Origin: Blastococcus sp.
Lineage (GTDB): Bacteria; Actinomycetota; Actinomycetes; Mycobacteriales; Geodermatophilaceae
Reading direction: 5' to 3'
Assembly (NCBI GenBank): GCA_025965795.1
Contig: JAOPWH010000152.1
Coordinates: 1-32,219, forward strand
DNA: 32,219 nucleotides
Part shown: piece after piece, positions 1-8,296 of the stretch
Layout: each line of letters starts with the position of its first letter
Position numbering within the stretch: position 1 is the first letter of the stretch
The notes under the pieces: model-generated
Told to the model about the DNA's origin: nothing
Database searches by the model: none
The model's input: only the letters and a program-made list of their open reading frames with translations
Program-made: the position numbers and the translations under genes

Positions 1-526
1 GCCCGTCGACCGGGACGACACCCGAGTCGATCATGGCGACGTCGACGCCGGCACCGGTGTACCCGGCGTCCCACAACGACGAGGCGCCGGTCATCTCGTG
101 CGTGACCCGCTGCAGCGATCCCTTGAGACCTACCTGATCGTCGACCTCGGCGCTCGACAGGGTGACTGTCGCGTCCTCGGTGACCGCCATGACGCCGGGC
201 GTGGCCCGGAGCGCGTCGAGCCGGTCAGCCGGCACGGTGGCCGTGAAGCCGTGGATGACCTCGAAGGAACCGGTGACCTGTCCGCCGAGGGCGGCGACCG
301 TCTGCTCCGGCAGCGTGCCCGATCCGGGCAGCTCCTGGACGATGACGGCGACCGGCGCGGCCGACGAGGCGGTCGGAGCGGCCGAGGCCGGTCCGGCCAT
401 GCCGGCGATCAGGGCCGCAGCTGCGACCACGGTGAGGCCTCGGGCGGCGACACGGGGAGGTCCTCCCCATGTCACCCCGAAACCAGGGGGCGAGGCGGGG
501 GCAGAGCCCCGCACGTGAGTGTTCAT
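1..526 (-). CDS. S8 (subtilisin-like) serine protease, secreted; C-terminal part outside window
   Basis: The gene runs off the left edge; 175 residues of the N-terminal part are visible from an ATG at 526. Residues 1-50 form a long leader with an n-region rich in Gly, Pro and Arg and a hydrophobic Ala/Val/Leu stretch ending in a cleavage-like ASA site, so export is expected. Residues about 58-125 look like an inhibitor I9 propeptide (VAVIVQELPG, then GFTATVPADRLDALRATPGV). The protease domain begins with LWDAGYTGAGVDVAMIDSGV, which holds the catalytic Asp of the Asp-His-Ser triad in its MIDSGV context. His and Ser lie beyond the window, so activity cannot be judged. An AGGAG lies 12 bases before the ATG, rather far. 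The gene is divergent from the deacetylase at 855. Confidence 0.85.
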   Translation of the reverse strand, partial: MNTHVRGSAPASPPGFGVTWGGPPRVAARGLTVVAAAALIAGMAGPASAAPTASSAAPVAVIVQELPGSGTLPEQTVAALGGQVTGSFEVIHGFTATVPADRLDALRATPGVMAVTEDATVTLSSAEVDDQVGLKGSLQRVTHEMTGASSLWDAGYTGAGVDVAMIDSGVVPVDG

Positions 527-854
527 GTCGCTGGTGCACTCCTAGCGGACGTGGCACATCCCTGTGCGTTGAGCTTTCAACACGGACTGTGTCGGCACGC
601 TCGCGGAGAGGTACATGGGTTCCGGAGGCGATTCACCCGTGCGAGGGGGGAGCGTCCGAGAGGCCGTATCCGGGCGCTGCACGCCTGCTCACACGCACTC
701 TGCGGAGTCGCAGTCACCCAGAGTGAGCCACCATGAGCGTAACGACGCTGGCACCCGTTACGATGCGTGCTCATCCGATGGCTGGGTGCTCGGCCCCGGC
801 GAGTCGAGCATGGCCTGCGCAACCGAAAAAATTGTCGGCGTTACGTTCCGCGCC
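527..854. promoter_or_regulatory. Divergent intergenic region with three CGTWACG elements
   Basis: This 328-base region separates the leftward protease from the rightward deacetylase and has no convincing gene. It holds CGTAACG at 738-744 and CGTTACG at 756-762, which together form an inverted pair, and a third CGTTACG at 839-845, ten bases before the deacetylase start. Such GTWAC elements resemble the sites of the actinobacterial response regulator MtrA, which controls cell-wall genes, but the assignment is inference. No clear -35/-10 pair was recognised and no riboswitch consensus was seen. Confidence 0.4.
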
Positions 855-1679
855 ATGGACCGCCGACGGTTCCTCCTCACGCTCGCGGCCGGGCTGGTCG
901 GCGCCGCTGCGGCGCGGGGCACGGCGGACCTGGTGAGCACCGACCGGCCGCCGAGTCGCGTTCCTGGGCCGGCCGCCACGGCCCGGCCGCCGGTGACCGG
1001 CGTCGTCCCCCAGGCGCCGCCGGCCGGCGTCGTCAGTGCCCTGCCCGGAGACGGGACGTCGCTCGCGCTCACCATCGACGACGGCACGAGCACCGAGGTG
1101 GTGGGGGCCTTCGCGGCCTTCGCGGCCGACAGCGGCGTCCGCCTGACGTTCTTCCCGAACGGCCGCTACCGTGCCTGGACCGACCACGCCGCCGTGCTGC
1201 AACCGCTGGTGGACTCGGGCCAGGTCGCGTTCGGCAACCACACCTGGTCGCACCCCGACCTCACCACCCTCGGGGACGACGCCGTGGCCGAGGAGATCGG
1301 GCGCAACCAGGACTTCCTGCGGACGACGTTCGGCGTCCATGACACGCCCTTCTTCCGGCCGCCGTACGGCGCGCGGAACGAGCGGATCGACCGCATCGCC
1401 GCGCACCTCGGGCACCCGACGGTGGTCATGTGGAACGGCACGCTGGGCGACGACCGGGTCCTGGCGCCGGCCGACGTGGTGGCCGCCGCCAGGCAGTGGT
1501 TCACCTCCCAGCGGATCGTCGTGGGCCACGCGAACCACCCGCCGGTCACGACCGTGTACGCCGACCTGCTCGCGCTGATCGCGGAGCGCTCGCTGCAGAC
1601 CGTCACCCTCGCCGACGTCTGGGCCACGCCGACCCAGCGGCTGCGCGGCACCCACACGTCCGCGTCGCTGGCGCGGTGA
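855..1679 (+). CDS. Secreted polysaccharide deacetylase (NodB homology domain, CE4 family)
   Basis: This 274-residue protein should remove acyl groups from a cell-wall or extracellular polysaccharide. The N-terminus (MDRRRFLLTLAAGLVGA) has a twin-arginine-like RRRFLL followed by a hydrophobic core, so Tat export is likely. The NodB domain covers about residues 70-255. Visible motifs are TIDDG at 73-77 (motif 1; the usual TFDDG has Phe where this has Ile), HTWSH at 129-133 (metal-binding His pair) and RPPYG at 168-172. A His-containing segment (VVGHANHPP) near 220 fits the last motif. The ATG at 855 is chosen because the leader starts there; longer in-frame extension upstream reads into non-coding promoter sequence. 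The exact substrate (peptidoglycan, chitin or other) cannot be told. Confidence 0.88.
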   Translation: MDRRRFLLTLAAGLVGAAAARGTADLVSTDRPPSRVPGPAATARPPVTGVVPQAPPAGVVSALPGDGTSLALTIDDGTSTEVVGAFAAFAADSGVRLTFFPNGRYRAWTDHAAVLQPLVDSGQVAFGNHTWSHPDLTTLGDDAVAEEIGRNQDFLRTTFGVHDTPFFRPPYGARNERIDRIAAHLGHPTVVMWNGTLGDDRVLAPADVVAAARQWFTSQRIVVGHANHPPVTTVYADLLALIAERSLQTVTLADVWATPTQRLRGTHTSASLAR

Positions 1680-1758
1680 CTCCGACGGCCGACCTGCGCC
1701 AGGGTCGGTCTTCCGCGAGGCTGTGGCTGGACGGGTGGCGAGCGAGAGGGAGACGAGC

Positions 1759-2052
1759 ATGAGCATGGCCGACCGGGACGGCACGGACCCCGAGAGCCTG
1801 CTGCCCGACACCGCGATGGACACCGGGTCGGACGCCGGCGGTCCGGGTTCGCATCTGGGCCCGGGGGACCTCGAGCCCGACGAGGAACGCCTGCTGGCCG
1901 CACTGGAGCGGGACACCGGGCCGGTCGTGACGGGCGCGCCGCCGGACTCGGCCGTCGTGCGGGCCGCCGAGGACGAGGTACCCCTGCCCGCGAAGGGCGG
2001 CGTGCCCGACGACGGTCTGACCCCCCGCTTCGTGGCGCCCGAGGCCGACTAG
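1759..2052 (+). CDS. Small acidic hypothetical protein
   Basis: I do not recognise this 97-residue protein. It is rich in Asp, Glu, Gly and Pro, has no signal peptide, membrane segment or cysteine, and looks largely disordered (for example DLEPDEERLLAALERD as the only clear helix). The ATG at 1759 is preceded by a purine-rich GAGAGGGAGACG that can serve as ribosome binding site; an alternative ATG lies two codons downstream. GC at third codon positions supports real coding. It lies 79 bases after the deacetylase on the same strand and ends 16 bases before the convergent regulator gene. Function unknown. Confidence 0.6.
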   Translation: MSMADRDGTDPESLLPDTAMDTGSDAGGPGSHLGPGDLEPDEERLLAALERDTGPVVTGAPPDSAVVRAAEDEVPLPAKGGVPDDGLTPRFVAPEAD

Positions 2053-2068
2053 ACCGGCGCCCGGTCGA

Positions 2069-3202
2069 TCAGCCGCCGGCGCGGAGGCGGGCGGCCTTGA
2101 GGGCGGTGTGCAGCAGCAGCCGCGCCTCGCCGTCGGCGAGGTCCAGCTGCGTCAGGGCAGCGATCCGGGCCAGGCGGTAGTACAGGGTCTGGCGGTGGAT
2201 CGACAGTGCCGTCGCGGCCCGCGACGCGCTGCCGGCGCAGTCGAGGAACACCTCGGCCGTCTCGGCCAGGACCGGATCGCCGAGCAGTGGCAGGACGACG
2301 GGGTCCGGCGTGCCGAGCCCGGCGATCGTCCGCCACGCCCCGAGCTCCGCCCAGTGGGCGACGGGGGAGAAGCGCGCTACCGCCGAGGCCACCCGAGCGG
2401 CGGCCCGCGCCTCCGACCACTGGGCGGCCAGGTCGTCCACGCCGTGCCGGACCTGCGACACCCCGGCGGTGCTGCCGCCCGGCAGGGTCGCCAGGGAGGC
2501 CGCCGCCAGCGCCCCCGCAGGGCGCAGGTCCGTGGGTCGCACCAGCGGCACGAGCACGGCGACCACCTCGGCCCCGTCGTCGTCGAGGACGGCGGCGATC
2601 GCGCCGGCCGCGGGCAGGCGCCACCGGTCGGGCAGGCCGGACCGCCCGGGAGTGAGGGCGACGAGCACCTGCGTGCTGCCGGTGCCGAGTGCGGCGCCGA
2701 GGACGCGGCTGCCCTGGGCGCGGGTGGCCGCCGTACCGGTGAGTGCCGTGGCGAGGGGCCGGCCGAGGTCGTCGTCGGCCGCGGCCCGCTCGGCGAGGAG
2801 CCGCCCCGCCTCCCCGGCCAGCTCGACCGCGGCGCGCAGAGCCTCGTCGCCGTCGTCCTCCGGGTCGATCCGTCCACCGTCGAGCAGCCACAGATAGCCG
2901 CGGGTCCGGTCGCCGTGCCGCACCGGGATCATCAGGCGGGTGAGGATCCCGGCCTCGGGATCGGCCGGCGTGCGCAGCGGACCGTCGGCCGAGGCGATGC
3001 CGAACTCCTCGAACCACCGGCGGGTCGGCTCCGGTGATCCGCGGGTCAGGATGGATCGGGTGCGGACGGCGTCCATCGCACCGGTCCGGCTCTCGTCGTG
3101 GGCACAGAAGGCGAGCAGGGTGAATTCGGCGTCCTCCAGGGTCGCCGGTGCGCTCAGCACCCGGGACACCTCGTCCACGAGGTCCTGCAGGTCGTCGCGC
3201 AT
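2069..3202 (-). CDS. PucR-family transcriptional regulator, probable regulator of the adjacent proline catabolism genes
   Basis: This 377-residue protein ends in a PucR-type helix-turn-helix (residues about 315-373: AEVFLDCAGSASRAATAL, then IHRQTLYYRLARIAALTQLDL), the hallmark of the PucR/CdaR group. The N-terminal 250 residues look like a sensory region with a GAF-like or GGDEF-like middle part as found in that family. The gene is divergent from proline dehydrogenase, and PucR-type proteins called PutR are known activators of proline dehydrogenase/P5C dehydrogenase genes in actinobacteria. Proline-responsive control of the neighbouring pair, and autoregulation, is therefore the likely job (inference from position). 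The ATG at 3202 begins MRDDLQDLVDEVSRVL, the usual type of family start. Confidence 0.85.
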   Translation of the reverse strand: MRDDLQDLVDEVSRVLSAPATLEDAEFTLLAFCAHDESRTGAMDAVRTRSILTRGSPEPTRRWFEEFGIASADGPLRTPADPEAGILTRLMIPVRHGDRTRGYLWLLDGGRIDPEDDGDEALRAAVELAGEAGRLLAERAAADDDLGRPLATALTGTAATRAQGSRVLGAALGTGSTQVLVALTPGRSGLPDRWRLPAAGAIAAVLDDDGAEVVAVLVPLVRPTDLRPAGALAAASLATLPGGSTAGVSQVRHGVDDLAAQWSEARAAARVASAVARFSPVAHWAELGAWRTIAGLGTPDPVVLPLLGDPVLAETAEVFLDCAGSASRAATALSIHRQTLYYRLARIAALTQLDLADGEARLLLHTALKAARLRAGG

Positions 3203-3236
3203 CGCCGTCCTTCGTCACCGCCGTACCCTCGCCTGT

Positions 3237-3277
3237 ACAGATGTATGAGAGCACGAGCCGTTGTTCTGGACATCTGT
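3237..3277. promoter_or_regulatory. Candidate operator: inverted pair of ACAGATGT
   Basis: ACAGATGT at 3237-3244 and its exact reverse complement ACATCTGT at 3270-3277 sit between the PucR-type regulator and proline dehydrogenase. The centres are 33 bases apart, close to three helical turns, so two bound dimers would lie on the same DNA face. Flanking bases are partly shared between the half-sites. A TAGCGT at 3304-3309 fits a -10 box for proline dehydrogenase, which would place the sites at an activator position. Binding by the adjacent regulator is inferred. Confidence 0.45.
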
Positions 3278-3346
3278 CTCTCGCTCCAGGGGGGTGGGGC
3301 TCCTAGCGTCAGAGGTCTCTTCCCGCCGTCCGTCCCCGGAGGTCCC

Positions 3347-4279
3347 GTGCTCGTCTCCAAGGCACTGCTGGCCGCGTCGCGCCGTCCCGGTCTGCGGCGG
3401 TTCGTGACCGCCAACCGGGCCACCCGCCGCGTCGTCGACCGCTTCGTGGCCGGGGAGACGCTGGCCGATGCCCTCGCCGCGGTGCGGATGCTGCAGGCCG
3501 ACGGGATCGCGGTCACGCTCGACCACCTCGGTGAGGACATCACCGACCGCGCCGAGGCCGAGCGCTCCCGGGACGCCTACCTGGCGGCGCTCGATGGGCT
3601 GCGGTCCGCCGGGCTCGCGCAGGCTGCCGAGGTGTCGGTGAAGCTGTCGGCGTTCGGGCAGGCGCTTCCCGACGGCGGCACCGATCTGGCGCTGGAGCTC
3701 GTCCGGCCGGTGATCGAGGCGGCCACTGCCCTGGGCACGACCGTGACCCTCGACATGGAGGACTCCCGCACGGTCGACTCGACGCTCGCCGTGCTGGCCG
3801 ACCTGCGCAAGGAGCACCCCGACACCGGGGCCGTCCTGCAGGCCGCGCTGTTCCGCACGGAGGACGACGCCAAGGCCCTGGCCGTCAGCGGCTCCCGGGT
3901 GCGCCTGGTCAAGGGGGCCTACCGCGAGCCCGCCGCCGTCGCGCACCAGGGCAAGAAGGCGGTCGACGCCGCGTACGCCCGCTGCCTGGAGATCCTCATG
4001 GCGGGCCCTGGCTATCCGATGATCGGCTCGCACGACCCCGCGATGATCGAGCGGGCGCACGAGCTGGCCGCCCAGAACTCCCGCGGCGCCGACTCCTGGG
4101 AGGTGCAGATGCTCTACGGCATCCGTCCCGAGGAGCAGCGCCGACTGTCGGCCGCCGGCACCCGCGTGCGCGCCTACGTGCCGTACGGGGTCGACTGGTA
4201 CGCCTACTTCATGCGCCGGCTGGCCGAGCGGCCCGCCAACGTCCGCTTCTTCCTCCGCTCGCTCGCCACTCGCTCCTGA
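3347..4279 (+). CDS. Proline dehydrogenase (monofunctional, FAD-dependent)
   Basis: This 310-residue enzyme oxidises L-proline to 1-pyrroline-5-carboxylate with FAD, passing electrons to the respiratory chain. Length and motifs match the single-domain bacterial ProDH barrel: VTLDHLGED, VSVKLSAFG, TLDMEDS, RLVKGAYRE, MIGSHDP, and EVQMLYGI near the C-terminus followed by RAYVPYGVDWYAYFMRRLAER, which carries the substrate-binding arginines. The GTG at 3347 is preceded by GGAGG four bases upstream; the longer reading frame upstream runs through the divergent promoter. The product is used by the P5C dehydrogenase 26 bases downstream, so the two form an operon (put-type). Confidence 0.93.
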   Translation: MLVSKALLAASRRPGLRRFVTANRATRRVVDRFVAGETLADALAAVRMLQADGIAVTLDHLGEDITDRAEAERSRDAYLAALDGLRSAGLAQAAEVSVKLSAFGQALPDGGTDLALELVRPVIEAATALGTTVTLDMEDSRTVDSTLAVLADLRKEHPDTGAVLQAALFRTEDDAKALAVSGSRVRLVKGAYREPAAVAHQGKKAVDAAYARCLEILMAGPGYPMIGSHDPAMIERAHELAAQNSRGADSWEVQMLYGIRPEEQRRLSAAGTRVRAYVPYGVDWYAYFMRRLAERPANVRFFLRSLATRS

Positions 4280-4305
4280 ACTCCCTTGTCCTGAGAGGTC
4301 CGTCC

Positions 4306-5931
4306 ATGGATGCCGCCACCCGTGTCCCTGCCCCGCGCAACGAGCCGGTGCTTCCCTACGCGCCCGGCTCGGCCGAGCGCGCTGCCCTGGAAGCCCGCCT
4401 CGTCGAGCTCGCCGGCGACCCGCTCGAGCTGACCAGCACGATCGGCGGCCGCCGGCGGATGGCCGGCGGCGAGCGCTTCGACGTCGTCCAGCCGCACCGG
4501 CACTCTGCCGTCCTCGGCACGTCGGCCCACGCCACGCACGCCGACGCCACCGACGCCGTCCGCTGCGCCAAGGAGGCGGCGCCCGCCTGGCGCGACCTGT
4601 CCTACGACGACCGCGCCGCGGTGTTCCTCAAGGCCGCGGACCTGCTGGCCGGCCCGTGGCGGCAGACGCTCAACGCCGCGACGATGCTCGGGCAGAGCAA
4701 GACCGCCACCCAGGCCGAGATCGACTCCGCCTGCGAGCTGATCGACTTCTGGCGCTACAACGTGCACTTCGGCCGGCAGATCCTGGCCGAGCAGCCGGAG
4801 TCCTCGCCGGGCGTCTGGAACCGGGTCGACCACCGCCCGCTCGAGGGCTTCGTCTACGCGGTCACCCCGTTCAACTTCACCGCGATCGCCGGCAACCTGC
4901 CCACCGCCCCGGCGCTCATGGGCAATACGGTGGTGTGGAAGCCGGCGCCCACCCAGCAGTTCGCCGCACACTTCCTGCTGCGGCTGCTCGAGGCGGCCGG
5001 CCTGCCTCCGGGCGTCATCAACATGGTCACCGGCGACGGGGTCGCCGTCTCCGAGGTGGCGCTGGCCGATCCCGACCTCGCCGGCATCCACTTCACCGGG
5101 TCGACGGCGGTCTTCCAGCACCTCTGGAAGGCCGTGGGGCAGAACATCGCCTCCTACCGCGGCTATCCGCGGATCGTGGGCGAGACCGGTGGCAAGGACT
5201 TCGTGGTGGCGCACGCGTCGGCCGACGTCGACGTGCTGCGCACCGCGCTGATCCGGGGCGCCTTCGAGTACCAGGGCCAGAAGTGCTCGGCCGCCTCTCG
5301 GGCCTACGTGCCGCGCAGCGTCTGGGCCCGGCTGCGGGACGACCTGATCGCCACCACCGAGTCGCTGTCGATGGGTGACGTCACCGACCTGTCGAACTTC
5401 ATGGGCGCGGTCATCGACCGGAAGTCCTTCTCCAAGCTGTCGGGCGTGCTCGAGCGGGCCGAGGGCGACGACGCGCTGACCGTCGTGGCCGGCGGCACCG
5501 CCGACGACTCCGAGGGCTTCTTCGTCCGCCCGACGATCATCGAGGGCACCGACCCGGGTCACGACGTCTTCACCACCGAGTACTTCGGGCCGGTGCTCGC
5601 CGTGCACGTCTATGACGACGCCGACTACGACACGGTGCTCACCCAGATGGAGTCGGTGGCGCCCTATGCGCTGACCGGCGCGGTGATCGCCCAGGACCGG
5701 GCCGCCATCGCGCACGCCCAGCACTTCCTGCGGTTCGCGGCCGGCAACTTCTACGTCAACGACAAGCCGACCGGCGCCGTCGTCGGCCAGCAGCCGTTCG
5801 GCGGCGGCCGCGCCTCGGGCACCAACGACAAGGCCGGTGCGCCGCAGAACCTGCTGCGCTGGACCAGCACCCGCTCGATCAAGGAGACGTTCGTCCCCGC
5901 GACCGACCACACCTACCCGCACATGTCCTGA
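4306..5931 (+). CDS. pruA: L-glutamate gamma-semialdehyde (1-pyrroline-5-carboxylate) dehydrogenase
   Basis: This 541-residue NAD-dependent aldehyde dehydrogenase converts glutamate semialdehyde to glutamate, the second step of proline breakdown. Catalytic residues visible are Asn190 (TPFNFTA), Glu293 (VGETGGKDF) and Cys327 (YQGQKCSAASR). The FTGSTAVFQHLWK segment and the TEYFGPVLAVHVY and QQPFGGGRASGTNDKAG regions are characteristic of the RocA/PruA subgroup, including the C-terminal LLRWTSTRSIKE. The ATG at 4306 has GAGAGG upstream. It follows proline dehydrogenase in the same direction, so the window encodes the split (two-protein) form of the pathway rather than a fused PutA. Confidence 0.95.
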   Translation: MDAATRVPAPRNEPVLPYAPGSAERAALEARLVELAGDPLELTSTIGGRRRMAGGERFDVVQPHRHSAVLGTSAHATHADATDAVRCAKEAAPAWRDLSYDDRAAVFLKAADLLAGPWRQTLNAATMLGQSKTATQAEIDSACELIDFWRYNVHFGRQILAEQPESSPGVWNRVDHRPLEGFVYAVTPFNFTAIAGNLPTAPALMGNTVVWKPAPTQQFAAHFLLRLLEAAGLPPGVINMVTGDGVAVSEVALADPDLAGIHFTGSTAVFQHLWKAVGQNIASYRGYPRIVGETGGKDFVVAHASADVDVLRTALIRGAFEYQGQKCSAASRAYVPRSVWARLRDDLIATTESLSMGDVTDLSNFMGAVIDRKSFSKLSGVLERAEGDDALTVVAGGTADDSEGFFVRPTIIEGTDPGHDVFTTEYFGPVLAVHVYDDADYDTVLTQMESVAPYALTGAVIAQDRAAIAHAQHFLRFAAGNFYVNDKPTGAVVGQQPFGGGRASGTNDKAGAPQNLLRWTSTRSIKETFVPATDHTYPHMS

Positions 5932-5974
5932 GCGGAGGGTTTCGTGCAGGTGACCCGCACCAATCCACTCCGCT
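5931..5974. terminator. Bidirectional terminator between convergent pruA and gluconokinase genes
   Basis: AGCGGAG at 5931-5937 pairs with CTCCGCT at 5968-5974, with an inner GTGC/GCAC pairing in the loop. The stem overlaps the stop codons of both flanking genes, so the two transcripts would end in the same structure. There is no T-run, as usual in GC-rich actinobacteria. Confidence 0.5.
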
Positions 5975-6494
5975 AGAAGCCGCGGTCGCGGGACAGGGCG
6001 GCGACGATCGAGTCGACCACCTCGTCGGCCTCGCCGGTGCCTGGGACGGTGATCCCCGGCTCGTCGGGTGCCAGCCCTTCCAGGGTGGCCAGCTGGGTGG
6101 TGAGCAGGGACGGCGGCATGTAGTGGCCGGTCCGCGCGTTCAGCCGGGCCACCAGCACGTCCTCGGCCACGTCGACGTGGGCGAACCACACGCCCTCGTT
6201 GCCCTCGCTCAGCAGGTCGCGGTAGCTGCGCTTGAGCGCCGAGCAGGTGAGCACGCAGCTGCGGCCGGCCGCCTCGTGCTCGGCGATCCAGGCGGCGAGC
6301 TCCCGCAGCCACGGCCGACGGTCGTCGTCGTCCAGCGGGATGCCGGCGCGCATCTTGGCGACGTTCGCCTTCGGATGGTGGTCGTCGCCCTCCCCGAACT
6401 CCCAGCCGAGGCGACGGGCGAGGGCGACGGCGACGGTCGTCTTGCCGGCGCCGGAGACGCCCATGACGACGACGCAGGTCGGGAGCCGGGTCAT
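5973..6494 (-). CDS. Gluconokinase (GntK type, P-loop)
   Basis: This 173-residue kinase phosphorylates D-gluconate to 6-phosphogluconate, feeding the pentose phosphate pathway. The P-loop is GVSGAGKT at residues 12-19. The EGDDHHPKANVAKMRAGIPLDDDDRRPWL segment in two parts (DDHHPKANVAKM and LDDDDRRPWL) is diagnostic of GntK, as are SCVLTCSALKRSYRD and the GHYMPPSLLTTQLATLE region. The ATG at 6494 gives a normal family length; 19 more upstream codons are open but lack homology-like sequence and overlap the neighbour. It is downstream of, and same-strand with, the DUF488 gene (13 bases apart). Confidence 0.92.
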   Translation of the reverse strand: MTRLPTCVVVMGVSGAGKTTVAVALARRLGWEFGEGDDHHPKANVAKMRAGIPLDDDDRRPWLRELAAWIAEHEAAGRSCVLTCSALKRSYRDLLSEGNEGVWFAHVDVAEDVLVARLNARTGHYMPPSLLTTQLATLEGLAPDEPGITVPGTGEADEVVDSIVAALSRDRGF

Positions 6495-6507
6495 CGTCGG
6501 ACCGTAG

Positions 6508-7038
6508 TCACTGCGCCGGCCACCACAGCTGATCACCGTCGCGCACCGCACCCGCCGAGACCCGATGTGGGCTGAGCCGGCCGTCGGGCATCAGGTGCGT
6601 GACCGGCACGGCCCGCCCGAGGACGGCGACATCGGCGATCAGCCGCCGGTGGCAGCGCCACCACACGCTCTCGCTGCACATGACCGCGACGGTCACCGAG
6701 GCCGCCTCGCCGAGCAGGTCGTCGAGAGCCGCACCGAACTCCGCCGTCCGGGTGTGGGCGGCGTAGGCAGCGAACTGGGCGACCGTCCACCACCCGTCGA
6801 CGACCGGCTCACCCGGCGGGAGACGCCGCCGTCCGCCGAGTCGCTCCTCCCACCGGTAGCCGATCCCGGTGGCCGGCAACCAGCCGGCCAGCTCCTCCCG
6901 GCCGACGTCGGGGTTGTTCCGGCTGCCCGGGAACCGGCGGACGTCCACCAGGACGTCCACCCCCGCGGCGGCCAACCGGGTTCCGAGGCGGGACCGGTCC
7001 TCCGGCCCGTGACCGACGGTGAGCAGTTGGACGGCCAC
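6508..7038 (-). CDS. DUF488 family protein
   Basis: This protein of 176 residues belongs to the DUF488 family, whose biochemical role is not established. Family features are LLTVGHG at the N-terminus, DVRRFPGSRNNPD, YRWEERLGGRRRL, and the C-terminal CSESVWWRCHRRLIAD with two cysteines and a histidine. The GTG at 7038 has TAGGGGGC just upstream; a second in-frame GTG at 7059 is possible. No membrane segment or signal peptide. It is divergent from the MFS gene and probably co-transcribed with gluconokinase, although no functional link is known. Confidence 0.85.
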   Translation of the reverse strand: MAVQLLTVGHGPEDRSRLGTRLAAAGVDVLVDVRRFPGSRNNPDVGREELAGWLPATGIGYRWEERLGGRRRLPPGEPVVDGWWTVAQFAAYAAHTRTAEFGAALDDLLGEAASVTVAVMCSESVWWRCHRRLIADVAVLGRAVPVTHLMPDGRLSPHRVSAGAVRDGDQLWWPAQ

Positions 7039-7114
7039 CCTGCCCCCTACACCTCGCACGCTCGGCGCGCGCCCTGAAGGGCGGCCGCTCCGGGTAGGCC
7101 ACCGAGCACTCCGT

Positions 7115-7129
7115 TAACTTCGTGGTGTG
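7115..7129 (+). promoter_or_regulatory. Possible leaderless -10 box of the MFS gene
   Basis: TAACTT at 7115-7120 fits the actinobacterial TANNNT -10 pattern and ends six bases before the GTG at 7127. There is no Shine-Dalgarno sequence before that GTG, so transcription would start at or next to the start codon, giving a leaderless mRNA. No good -35 box is visible. Confidence 0.35.
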
Positions 7130-8296
7130 ACCGGGGGAGCAGGAGCGGAAACCGCCTCGTTGTGGCGGTCGCGCGGCATGCAGGCCCTGGTCGGGGTGAC
7201 CGGCCTCGGCTTCGCCAGCTACTTCCTCACGCTGGCCTCGCTGCCGGTGTACGCGGTCGGCGGGGGAGCCGGCGCGAGCACCGCCGGCGTGGTCACCGCC
7301 GTCTTCCTCGGCGTGACCATCGCGGTGCAGACGGCGATCCCGGTGCTGACCCAGCGTTTCGGCTTCGGCCCGGTGCTGATCGCGGGACTGCTCGCGATGG
7401 GGCTGCCGTCGCCGCTCTACGTACTGGACGACGGCCTGGTGTGGCTGTCCCTGCTCTCCGTGGTCCGCGGCGCGGGGTTCGCCGTCCTCACGGTGCTCGG
7501 CGCGACCCTCGCCGCCCGCGTGGCGCCGGCCGAGCGGCGCGGCGAGGCGATCGGCATCTACGGCCTGTCCATCGCGGTGCCCAACCTGATCGCCGTCCCG
7601 GCCGGTGCCGCGCTGGTGCTCGCCGGTCACGTCGGCTGGCTGTCATGGCTGGCGGCCTCCCCGGTGCTGGGGCTCCTGCTCGTCCCGACGCTGGTGCGAT
7701 CCGTGGCACCGGAGCCACCGCCGGGCCCGGCCGGGTCCGGACGGGCGGCCGCTCTGGCGGCACTGGTCCCCTCGGCCGTGCTCTTCGTGGTCACGCTGGC
7801 CGGCGGCGGGCTGGTCACCTTCCTGCCCATCGAGCGCCCGGACGGGGTGCTGGCGACGGTGGCCCTGTTGCTGTTCGGCGCCACGGGGGCGGTCAGCCGA
7901 TGGCGTGCCGGACTGCTCGCCGACCGGCTGGGCGGTCGGCTGCTGCTGCCGCTGGCACTGGTCGCGGCCTCGGTCGGACTCCTCGCCTGCGCCGGCGGAC
8001 TGGTGGCAGGGGATGGATGGGTGCTCGCGGGAGCGGCGGTGTTCGGTGCCGGGTTCGGCGCCGCGCAGAACCTGACCCTGCTGGCGGCCTTCGCACGGGC
8101 CGGGGAGGGCGGGACGACGGCGGCGAGCGCCATGTGGAACGCCTCGTTCGACGCCGGCACCGCGACGGGCGCCGTCATCCTCGGCTTGCTGGCCGCGGGG
8201 ATCGGCCTGCCGTGGAGTTACGTGTCGGTCGCGGTGCTGCTCGCCGCTGCGCTGCCGCTGGCCTCGGCCGCCGCCCGGGTCGCCGTCCACGCCTGA
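7127..8296 (+). CDS. Major facilitator superfamily (MFS) transporter
   Basis: This 389-residue integral membrane protein has about twelve hydrophobic segments separated by short Arg-containing loops, the size and pattern of an MFS exporter. Segments such as GLGFASYFLTLASLPVYAVG, the GLLADRLGGRLLLPLALVA loop (DRxGGR-like motif A in the second half) and AASAMWNASFDAGTATGAV support the family. The closest general type is the drug or sugar efflux (YfcJ/AraJ-like) group; the substrate cannot be told. It has no Shine-Dalgarno and may be leaderless. Its 3' end overlaps the tail of an antisense gene by 79 bases. Confidence 0.88.
   Translation: MTGGAGAETASLWRSRGMQALVGVTGLGFASYFLTLASLPVYAVGGGAGASTAGVVTAVFLGVTIAVQTAIPVLTQRFGFGPVLIAGLLAMGLPSPLYVLDDGLVWLSLLSVVRGAGFAVLTVLGATLAARVAPAERRGEAIGIYGLSIAVPNLIAVPAGAALVLAGHVGWLSWLAASPVLGLLLVPTLVRSVAPEPPPGPAGSGRAAALAALVPSAVLFVVTLAGGGLVTFLPIERPDGVLATVALLLFGATGAVSRWRAGLLADRLGGRLLLPLALVAASVGLLACAGGLVAGDGWVLAGAAVFGAGFGAAQNLTLLAAFARAGEGGTTAASAMWNASFDAGTATGAVILGLLAAGIGLPWSYVSVAVLLAAALPLASAAARVAVHA

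Noticed and set aside
527-854. Possible c-di-AMP riboswitch before the deacetylase
   Set aside because: I could not match the conserved ydaO/yuaA core sequences; only GTWAC elements stand out.
733-936. Small plus-strand frame starting ATGAGCGT
   Set aside because: It covers the promoter and the deacetylase leader in another frame, with no domain and no proper codon bias.
4204-6312. Long open frame (about 700 codons) on the minus strand, antisense to pruA
   Set aside because: It lies fully antisense to a well-supported enzyme and over gluconokinase in another frame; long antisense frames are expected at this GC content. No domain or ribosome binding site.
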